From Microbulbifer sp. ALW1 (GTDB lineage: Bacteria > Pseudomonadota > Gammaproteobacteria > Pseudomonadales > Cellvibrionaceae): DNA of 64,000 nt. Position numbers and translations under genes: made by a program. Shown here one piece after another: positions 44,258 to 53,081 of the stretch (positions are counted from its first letter, which is position 1; each line of letters begins with the position of its first letter). The notes beneath the pieces were generated by a model, which had not been told where the DNA came from, ran no database searches, and saw only the letters and a list, made by a program, of their open reading frames with translations. The DNA is taken from assembly GCF_009903625.1 (NCBI RefSeq), contig NZ_CP047569.1:3521001-3585000 (forward strand), in the 5' to 3' direction.

Positions 44258-44716
44258 TTATACAAATTGCATCACCAGCCACTCGGCGATCAGCGCGGGC
44301 TTTTCCTGGCCTTCAATCTCCACGGTGACCTCCAGTTTCAACTGGAACTGGCCCGGATTTTTTTCGAGAATATCCAGTACTTTGGCGCGGGCCCGCACAC
44401 GCTGATCCACCTTTACCGGGTTAATAAAGCGCACCTTGTCCAGGCCATAGTTCACTCCCATTTTTACCCCTTCCATCACCACTTCCAGTTGCTCGGCGAA
44501 GTAGGACAACATGGACAGGGACAGAAAGCCGTGGGCGATGGTGCTACCAAAAGGAGACTTGGCTGCAGCTTCCGGGTCCACGTGGATAAACTGGTGATCC
44601 AGGGTGCAGTCGGCAAAGGCGTTAATACGTTCCTGGTCAATCTGGAACCAGTCGGTAGCCTGGGTTTCACTGCCGATGGCACGCGCGTAATCGCTGGGGG
44701 AAATAATGGTTGGCAT
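44258..44716 (-). CDS. MaoC-family (R)-specific enoyl-CoA hydratase
   Basis: The 152-residue product is a hotdog-fold hydratase with INAFADCTLDHQFIHVDPEAAAKSPFGSTIAHGFLSLSML, containing the hydratase-2 motif D-x4-H and the following G-S-T-x-A-H-G. The size is that of a NodN/MaoC single domain. It hydrates trans-2-enoyl-CoA to (R)-3-hydroxyacyl-CoA, the substrate for the MFE-2-like SDR encoded next. AGGGAG precedes the ATG. Confidence 0.9.
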   Translation of the reverse strand: MPTIISPSDYARAIGSETQATDWFQIDQERINAFADCTLDHQFIHVDPEAAAKSPFGSTIAHGFLSLSMLSYFAEQLEVVMEGVKMGVNYGLDKVRFINPVKVDQRVRARAKVLDILEKNPGQFQLKLEVTVEIEGQEKPALIAEWLVMQFV

Positions 44717-44762
44717 GGGAACTCCCTATCGCAAAGTGTTAAATTTATTCTTCAATTCAAAA

Positions 44763-45557
44763 TCAGAATGCGGATACACCACCGTCTACTGCCAGTGCCT
44801 GTCCGGTAACATAAGTCAGCGCCGGAGAGCACAGCATCAACATGGCACTGACCACTTCTTCCGGTTTACCCAAGCGTTTCATCGGGCAACCTGCGGCAAA
44901 GATGGAATGTACCTGTTCCACTGTGGCACCTTCCGGCGCCTGCATATCCGCGACCATCGGTGTCAGGGTGTAAAAAGGACAGATGGCGTTAACACGCACG
45001 TTGTGACGGGCATACTCCACTGCTGCAGTGCGGGTCAGGCCAACCACCGAGTGCTTGGCGGCAGAGTATGACGAGGCCTTGGGCGCACCGCCGAGGCCGG
45101 CCATGGAACTGACATTGAGGATCACACCACTGCCCTGGATGCGCATCACTTTCAGCTGGTGCTTCATACCGAAGAAAACACCTTTCACATTCACCCGGTG
45201 TTGCAGATCAAAGGTTTCTTCATCCACCTCTTCGAAATATTGCAACGGCGGCGCGATGCCGGCGTTGTTGATGGCGATATCCAGCCCACCAAAATTCTCC
45301 CGAGCCAGTGCCACCATGGCGGCACAGTCGGTTTCCGAGGACACATCACAGGCCACGGCCTGCACTTCCACGCCCAGTGCCGTCAGTTTGTCCACAACTG
45401 GCTCGAGGCCCGCTTCGTTGATATCGCCCAGTACCAGGCGCGCACCGCGGCGGCCCAGTTCTTCGGAAATCAGCGCACCGAAGCCACTTGCGGCACCGGT
45501 GACCAAAGCGACTTTGCCAGTGAAATCCAGCATCGGGTCTTTGTTAGATTCCACCAT
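44763..45557 (-). CDS. SDR-family oxidoreductase
   Basis: The 264-residue product has cofactor motif TGAASGFGALISEELGRRGARLVLGDINEAG, NNAGIAPPLQYFE and the active site LNVSSMAGLGGAPKASSYSAAKHSV (Ser, Tyr, Lys). GDIN after the Rossmann turn suggests NAD. I placed the start at 45557 since it follows GGGGG at a suitable distance; an earlier in-frame codon falls within the upstream SDR. Its gene overlaps nothing but starts two bases after that SDR stop. It is one of three SDRs in the operon, so substrates must differ. Confidence 0.85.
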   Translation of the reverse strand: MVESNKDPMLDFTGKVALVTGAASGFGALISEELGRRGARLVLGDINEAGLEPVVDKLTALGVEVQAVACDVSSETDCAAMVALARENFGGLDIAINNAGIAPPLQYFEEVDEETFDLQHRVNVKGVFFGMKHQLKVMRIQGSGVILNVSSMAGLGGAPKASSYSAAKHSVVGLTRTAAVEYARHNVRVNAICPFYTLTPMVADMQAPEGATVEQVHSIFAAGCPMKRLGKPEEVVSAMLMLCSPALTYVTGQALAVDGGVSAF

Positions 45558-45559
45558 GA

Positions 45560-46336
45560 TCACAGCCCCCCGCAGGAAGTCAGGCCGCCATCTACCACCA
45601 CGCATTCGCCGTTGGTGTAGCTACCGGCATCGGAAACCAGATACAACACGGTACCGGCCATTTCTTCCGGCTCCGCGTGGCGGTGCATGGGAATATGGCT
45701 AACAGCGGTTTTGTAGATTTCCTCGTGGGAAAAGAGCGCACCGGCAAATTTGGTTTTGGTCAGACCCGGCAACAGCGCATTGACGCGGATATTGAATTGG
45801 GCGCACTCCTTGGCAAACGCCTTGGTCATGTTGACCACTGCTGCCTTGGTAATGGAATAGATACCCTGCCCCACACCCGGCTGCAGTGCATTAATGGAGG
45901 CGGTATTGACGATGCAACCTCCGCCGTTTTCCCGCATCAGCTTGCCCGCTTCCACCGACATAAAGAAATAGCCACGGATGTTTACCGCTACGGTTTTTTC
46001 AAAGGCACCGAGATCCGTGTCCAGGATGTGTCCGAAATAGGGATTGGTCGCGGCGTTGTTCACCAGGATATCGAGCTTGCCGTACTGATCGCGGATATGG
46101 CTGAACACCTGCGTAATATCTTCCATATTGCCGATATGACAGGGCAAAGCTTCGGCCTTGCCTCCGGCCTCATTGATGGCATCGGCTACGACCTGGCAGC
46201 CCTCAATTTTGCGACTGGAAACCAGAACATGGGCCCCCTGCTCCGCCAGCAACCTGGCAATGGCCTCACCGATTCCGCGGCTGGCCCCGGTAACCAGGGC
46301 AATTTTTCCACTCAGATCAAAAAGATTGGTCGCCAT
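45560..46336 (-). CDS. SDR-family oxidoreductase
   Basis: The 258-residue product has TGASRGIGEAIARLLAEQGAHVLVSSRK (SRK favours NADP), NNAATNPYFGHILD, and the active site NTASINALQPGVGQGIYSITKAAV (Ser, Tyr, Lys). The FabG-like layout and ending NGECVVVDGG are typical of 3-oxoacyl or hydroxyacyl dehydrogenases. It follows the APH-kinase gene by 92 bp that contain a 12-bp tandem repeat, and is two bases from the next SDR. Confidence 0.87.
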   Translation of the reverse strand: MATNLFDLSGKIALVTGASRGIGEAIARLLAEQGAHVLVSSRKIEGCQVVADAINEAGGKAEALPCHIGNMEDITQVFSHIRDQYGKLDILVNNAATNPYFGHILDTDLGAFEKTVAVNIRGYFFMSVEAGKLMRENGGGCIVNTASINALQPGVGQGIYSITKAAVVNMTKAFAKECAQFNIRVNALLPGLTKTKFAGALFSHEEIYKTAVSHIPMHRHAEPEEMAGTVLYLVSDAGSYTNGECVVVDGGLTSCGGL

Positions 46337-46360
46337 AGTGTTCTCCCAACAGTCGTTTTT

Positions 46361-46432
46361 GTCGCTGTTTATGTCGTTATTTATATCGTTGTTTATGTCG
46401 ATATTTATGTGGATGTTTATGTAGACGTTTAA
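46361..46432. repeat. 12-bp tandem repeat between two operon genes, six units
   Basis: Six diverged units of the form GTCGNTGTTTAT begin at 46361, 46373, 46385, 46397, 46409 and 46421. The array fills the gap between the APH-kinase stop (46429-46431, inside the last unit) and the SDR Shine-Dalgarno. It is AT-rich in an otherwise GC-rich operon. Slippage could change the intercistronic distance. Confidence 0.85.
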
Positions 46433-47478
46433 TTCGATTCTTTTTCGATGACATCCAGGGCCAACATCGCCAGTGGCCCCACAAAGGCCCCGAGTTTGGC
46501 CGCATCTTTACTGGATGCATTGCCATCATGGGCGCGCTTGGCGACGCCCTGGATAATGGCGGCGAGGCGGAAAAAGCTGAACGCGAGATAGAACGCCCAA
46601 TTATCAATACGGTCTATTCCCATCCGCTCGCAGTAGCGCGCCACGTATTCCTGCTCACTCGGGATTCCCAGGCTGCGGCGATCTACTCCCATCAATCCGG
46701 AAATATTGCCGCTATCTGCGGGCATACGCAGCTGCATGCACTGGTAAGCGAGATCTGCAAATGGATGCCCCAGGGTGGAAAGCTCCCAATCCAACACCGC
46801 GATCGCACGCGACTCTGTCGGGTGAAACATGATGTTGTCGAGACGGTAATCACCGTGCACCAGGGATACGCGGCCATCGTCTTCCGGCAGATTCTCACCC
46901 AACCACAAGATCAACTGATCCATGGCCGTAATCGCCTGCAGCTCCGAAGCCCGATACTGTCCCTGCCAGCGCTCGAACTGGCGTTCGAAATAGTTGCCCG
47001 GGCGCCCGTAATCGGTAAGCCCTGCCGCGTCCAGATCCACACTGTGCAATGCGGCCAGTACCCGGTTCATTTCTTCGTAAAAGGCACTGCGCTCACCGTT
47101 ATTCAATTCCGGTAGCGCTGCATCCCAGAAAATCCGCCCCTCGCAATACTCCATCAAATAGAACATGGAGCCGATCACTTCGCGGTCTTCGCACAGGTGC
47201 AGCACTTTGGGTACCGGTACATCGCTGCCGGCCAGTGCCTGCATCACACGATATTCCCGGTCTACCGCGTGTGCAGACTTCAGCAATTTTCCCGGCGGCT
47301 GGCGGCGCAGCACGTAAGTGCCCGCGCTGGTTTCCACTTTGAAAGTGGGGTTGGACTGGCCACCGGAGAATTTGCTCGCGCGTACCTCACCGTCAAACCC
47401 GGCCACTTTGCCATTCAGGTAGCGGGAGAGTTTTTCCGTATCCAGCAGGACATGAGAGGGACTATCTACTGCCGACAT
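46429..47478 (-). CDS. APH-type phosphotransferase (ACAD10/LvaA-like kinase)
   Basis: The 349-residue product has the aminoglycoside-kinase-like fold: FSGGQSNPTFKVETSAGTYVLRRQPPG (nucleotide loop, with Lys/Arg), catalytic loop LVHGDYRLDNIMFHP, and metal-binding VLDWELSTLGHPFADLAY. These are the motifs of the kinases that accompany ACAD10/11-type dehydrogenases. In the levulinate pathway LvaA phosphorylates 4-hydroxyacyl-CoA and a partner dehydrogenase-like enzyme removes the phosphate. The gene lies directly after the dehydrogenase gene (adjacent stop and start), which fits that pair. It is not an antibiotic-resistance gene by context. Confidence 0.85.
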   Translation of the reverse strand: MSAVDSPSHVLLDTEKLSRYLNGKVAGFDGEVRASKFSGGQSNPTFKVETSAGTYVLRRQPPGKLLKSAHAVDREYRVMQALAGSDVPVPKVLHLCEDREVIGSMFYLMEYCEGRIFWDAALPELNNGERSAFYEEMNRVLAALHSVDLDAAGLTDYGRPGNYFERQFERWQGQYRASELQAITAMDQLILWLGENLPEDDGRVSLVHGDYRLDNIMFHPTESRAIAVLDWELSTLGHPFADLAYQCMQLRMPADSGNISGLMGVDRRSLGIPSEQEYVARYCERMGIDRIDNWAFYLAFSFFRLAAIIQGVAKRAHDGNASSKDAAKLGAFVGPLAMLALDVIEKESN

Positions 47479-48693
47479 TCAGCCCTCCTCCGCAGCGTAG
47501 GCCGCCGCCAAGTTGCGCCCCAGTTGCATCATATGCACCTGGTCCGGACCATCCGCGAGACGGATAGTGCGCGCGTAACTGTAGGCGCGGGCCAAGTGGA
47601 AATCCTGACCGAGGCCGGCGGCACCGTGAATCTGGATAGCGCGGTCAATCACATTGCAGGCCATTTGCGGTGCGACAATTTTGATCATCGCAATCAGGTC
47701 TCGCGCGGCTTTGTTGCCGTGGCGATCCATTTGATCGGCGGCCTTCAGGGTCAGCAGACGTGCCTGTTCGATGTCACAGGCGGATTTGGCGATATCCTCG
47801 CGTACGGAACCCTGTTTGATCATCGGGCGGCCAAAGACTACCCGGCTTTCTGCCCGCACTGACATCATTTCCAGTGCACGCTGGGCCTGGCCGATCAGGC
47901 GCATGCAGTGGTGGATGCGACCCGGGCCTAGGCGGCCCTGGGCAATTTCAAATCCGCGACCCTCGCCGAGAATCAGGTTTTCTTTCGGTACCCGGACATT
48001 GTCGAAAATAATTTCTGCGTGGCCTTCCGGCGCGTCGTCATAACCAAATACGGTCATGGGGCGGACGACCTTTACTCCCGGCGTGTTCATCGGTACCAGA
48101 ATCTGAGATTGCTGGCGGTAGCGGTCTTCACTGTCGGGTGCCGTCTTGCCCATCACAATCAGAATTTCGCAGCGCTTGTTCAGGGCACCGCTGATATAAA
48201 ACTTGTGGCCGTTGATAACGTAGTCATCACCATCGCGCACGATTTCGGTTTCAATATTGGTGGCATCGCTAGAAGCCACTTTGGGCTCGGTCATGGCGAA
48301 GGCAGAGCGGATCTCGCCTTCGAGCAGAGGCTTCAACCAGCGCTCTTGTTGCTCCGGTGACCCGTATTGGGTCAACACTTCCATATTGCCGGTATCCGGC
48401 GCGCTACAATTGAAGACCTCGGAAGAAAAGCCCACTCGCCCCATCTCTTCGGCCAGCGGTGCATATTCGAGATTGGAGAGGCCGGCACCCCATTTGGTGT
48501 CGGGCAAAAACAGATTCCACAGGCCGGCATCCTTGGCCTTGCGCTTGAGGGTTTCCATGATCGGCGGCTCGCCCCAGCGATCCTGTTCGAGCTGCTCGTA
48601 ATAGGTCTGCTCGACAGGAATGACCTCTTCCGCCATAAACTGTTTCAGGCGTGAGAGCAGGTCCTGTACCTTCGGGGAATATTCAAAATTCAT
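47479..48693 (-). CDS. Acyl-CoA dehydrogenase, ACAD10/11-like
   Basis: The 404-residue product has the ACAD architecture: N-terminal helical domain, a central beta domain ([20 protein letters not shown] and KFYISGAL) and a C-terminal helical domain with [14 protein letters not shown] and [41 protein letters not shown]. The C-terminal motif DGPDQVH with the conserved region after RIA-type Arg is of the ACAD10/11 group; the usual catalytic Glu position should be checked. FAD-dependent, cytoplasmic. The kinase gene follows without gap. Confidence 0.87.
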   Translation of the reverse strand: MNFEYSPKVQDLLSRLKQFMAEEVIPVEQTYYEQLEQDRWGEPPIMETLKRKAKDAGLWNLFLPDTKWGAGLSNLEYAPLAEEMGRVGFSSEVFNCSAPDTGNMEVLTQYGSPEQQERWLKPLLEGEIRSAFAMTEPKVASSDATNIETEIVRDGDDYVINGHKFYISGALNKRCEILIVMGKTAPDSEDRYRQQSQILVPMNTPGVKVVRPMTVFGYDDAPEGHAEIIFDNVRVPKENLILGEGRGFEIAQGRLGPGRIHHCMRLIGQAQRALEMMSVRAESRVVFGRPMIKQGSVREDIAKSACDIEQARLLTLKAADQMDRHGNKAARDLIAMIKIVAPQMACNVIDRAIQIHGAAGLGQDFHLARAYSYARTIRLADGPDQVHMMQLGRNLAAAYAAEEG

Positions 48694-48720
48694 GTTGCTT
48701 TCCCGTTTTATTATCTTGCG

Positions 48721-49392
48721 TTAACTGTAGGTAATGAATTCGCGGCGCTTGGTGTTATCCAGGTGCGGAACGTGATTGAAACTGTGTAGACTGACACCGC
48801 TGCGGCCGGCAAAGAAATGACTGACTGCGGTGTTTTTTATCTGCATATTCAGCTGCGTCACGCTGTGGGACGGCGCCCCCAGTATCTGCCGCACCATCAT
48901 GGCAATGGCGCCACCGGAACTCACCACCAGGGTTTTTCCACCCTTGGCACCGGCAGCCAAAACGCCCAACACTTCTTCAATGCGCTGTTCGAACTGCTGC
49001 CAACTTTCCGCGCCAACAATTTCGCCCGCGGACCAGGCGTGCATGGCCATTTTCAGAAATCGGTAATAGTCCGCCCGTGTGGCGCCGGTTTGCGGGGCAG
49101 CCTGCGGATTTTTTTCACCGTAGGCGGTCATCACCCGCTTGAAGTCAAATTCATTCAGCTGCGGCAGCTCTTCCACACGGTGGCGATCCAGTCCCAGGCC
49201 TTCGCAAATACCCTGGGCGGTTTCCCGATGGCGCTGCAGATCGCCGCTGACGATATGGTCGAACTGCGCCGCCTCCTGCGCCCAGTGCTCCCCTAACCAG
49301 CGCGCCTGCTGCCAGCCGAGCTCTGACAGCTGGTCGTAGTTGTCACTGCCAAATGACGCCTGTCCGTGGCGCACAACAAATATTTCTGGCAC
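48721..49392 (-). CDS. Histidine phosphatase (phosphoglycerate-mutase superfamily)
   Basis: The 223-residue product starts with GTG (MPEIFVVRHGQASFGSDNYDQLSELGWQQARWLGEHW). The RHG motif with catalytic His is at about residues 8-10, a second His-containing segment is at VVSSGGAIAMMVRQ (replacing the common GHG), and the region HRETAQGICEGL matches the family. It removes phosphate from a small phosphorylated metabolite or CoA derivative. It is the first gene of the minus operon, 27 bp before the dehydrogenase, so it may hydrolyse a side product of the kinase step. Confidence 0.85.
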   Translation of the reverse strand: MPEIFVVRHGQASFGSDNYDQLSELGWQQARWLGEHWAQEAAQFDHIVSGDLQRHRETAQGICEGLGLDRHRVEELPQLNEFDFKRVMTAYGEKNPQAAPQTGATRADYYRFLKMAMHAWSAGEIVGAESWQQFEQRIEEVLGVLAAGAKGGKTLVVSSGGAIAMMVRQILGAPSHSVTQLNMQIKNTAVSHFFAGRSGVSLHSFNHVPHLDNTKRREFITYS

Positions 49393-49588
49393 GGCCTCTC
49401 TCCCGTTGACGGCACAGTAAACGATGCCGGAAAGGTTTCGAATTACGTCGCGGGTTATTCACTCGCGCCCTTTGCTGGGAGATAAAGCTAGCGATTCCGT
49501 GTGGATCATCAAAGTTTATTATGTAAATATCCAAACATTCACAGCAGTGATACCAATCGGGGGGACCCGGATCAGGAGCGACGTGACC

Positions 49589-50479
49589 GTGCAGTTACAA
49601 CAAATCGACATGAATCTCTTCCCGGTACTCGATGCCATCTACAACACCCGCAACTTGACCCGCGCTGCCGAGCGCCTGCACATCACCCAACCCGCGGTGA
49701 GCAATGCCCTCGCCCGCTTGCGCCGGGCTCTGGACGATCAGCTGTTTATCCGTACGCCCAACGGTATGAGCCCCACGCCCCTGACCGAAGGCATCATGCC
49801 CAAGGTGCAGCAGGCGTTGGCGTTGCTGGGTAGCAGTGTGACGGAGCATCACCGGTTTGAACCCGCCAGCGCGCAGAAGACCCTGCGGGTTTCCATGAAC
49901 GATATGGCGGAGACACTCGTATTACCGCGGTTGCTGGAGCACTTGCAGGAGGTGGCGCCGGGGATCAGTGTGGAGTCTTACTATGTGCCGCGGGATCAGC
50001 TGGTGAAGGAGCTGGCGGCCAACAGCCTGGATTTTGCGCTGGATGTGCCGATGGTTTCCGCCACCCAGCTAAATCAGCACCGCCTCTCGGCGGACCGTTA
50101 CCAGTGTATGTTGCGCCCGGACCATCCCCTGGCCGGGGAAGCCAGCCTGACGCTGGAGCAATATCTGGAGCTTGAGCATATCCATGTCTCCAGCCGCCGC
50201 AGTGGCCCGGGCATCGCGGATATGGCCCTCAACAAGCTGGGGCGCCGGCGCAAGGTGAAGCTGCGGGTGCAGCATTACCGGGTGGCGCCACTGGTGGTGC
50301 TGAAGACGGACCTAGCGCTGACGGTACCGGTAAGTCTGGCACGACAGTACCCGGCGAAGTGTTTCGAACTACCCTTTCAGATTCCCCAGATGGACTGGCA
50401 CCTGCTGTGGCACCGCAGCCAGGATGAGGAAGGGGCCAATCGGTGGTTGCGGGAGCAAGTGCTCGATTTATTTGGCTAG
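49589..50479 (+). CDS. LysR-family transcriptional regulator
   Basis: The product of about 296 residues has the helix-turn-helix DMNLFPVLDAIYNTRNLTRAAERLHITQPAVSNALARLRRAL, typical of the NodD/PcaQ-like LysR group that begins DLNLLxxLDALxxxRxxTRAA. The effector domain follows. I placed the start at the GTG at 49589, with AGGAG ten bases before; a GTG two codons earlier is four bases from the same site, and both are possible. It is divergent from the catabolic operon, 196 bp away, and should control it. Confidence 0.87.
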   Translation: MQLQQIDMNLFPVLDAIYNTRNLTRAAERLHITQPAVSNALARLRRALDDQLFIRTPNGMSPTPLTEGIMPKVQQALALLGSSVTEHHRFEPASAQKTLRVSMNDMAETLVLPRLLEHLQEVAPGISVESYYVPRDQLVKELAANSLDFALDVPMVSATQLNQHRLSADRYQCMLRPDHPLAGEASLTLEQYLELEHIHVSSRRSGPGIADMALNKLGRRRKVKLRVQHYRVAPLVVLKTDLALTVPVSLARQYPAKCFELPFQIPQMDWHLLWHRSQDEEGANRWLREQVLDLFG

Positions 50480-50511
50480 TTCTCGGTGACGCTCAGTTCC
50501 AGTCAACCGGC

Positions 50512-50625
50512 GGTCCCGCTACCGGGCAAGGCTTTGCGAGACACGTCGTGAACCCATCCATGGGGACTCTTCCGCAAGGTCCCTCTCGCGGAAGGTCTCG
50601 CAAAGCCTTGCCCGATAGCGGCACC
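50512..50625. repeat. Long palindromic intergenic element C (GGAT-loop family)
   Basis: Inverted 31-bp arms at 50512-50542 and 50595-50625 match in 29 positions (core CGGGCAAGGCTTTGCGAGAC). On the minus strand the loop has a 7-bp hairpin (CTTCCGC/GCGGAAG enclosing AGGGACC) and CCCA-TGGA-TGGG, so the inner pair is in reverse order to element A. It fills much of the 319-bp gap between the LysR gene and fadH, whose remaining part holds the dyad at 50718. Confidence 0.85.
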
Positions 50626-50717
50626 TTCTCGTCAGCTCTGGCGCACTGAAAGCCAGAGGAATCGGTCGAATTGGTCACTGCAGGTTCCTTCGGGCAATTG
50701 CTATCCTTGGACAACAC

Positions 50718-52838
<2,121 letters not shown>

Positions 52839-52883
52839 ATAGATCGGGTATCACTCCGGTCTAACCCCCAAGTCTGTGTTCAC

Positions 52884-52906
52884 GGGTGGCTCTTCACGGG
52901 CCACCC
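52884..52906 (+). terminator. Weak stem-loop after fadH
   Basis: GGGTGGC-N9-GCCACCC, a perfect 7-bp GC-rich stem, 46 bp after the fadH stop. There is no T tract, so it may be a Rho-associated or mRNA-stabilising hairpin. The rest of 52839-53081 shows no gene. Confidence 0.4.
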
Positions 52907-53081
52907 ATGGCGCAGATTCCCCCGCTGCTAGCCCACGATAACCCCATCACAGATCTATACTCGTTGGTACGGAATCGCCTGCCAGGGAAGTGCGTCGATA
53001 CCTCGTTTTCCAGCGTTTTCACGCCACATCCCCGCCTTCCCTGCACGTCACAATAATGACCGACAGGAAAGCTCTAGCGCC

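Noticed and set aside
46429..47478. Aminoglycoside resistance kinase
   Set aside because: The fold is shared, but the neighbours are acyl-CoA genes and the sequence matches the ACAD10/LvaA-like group.
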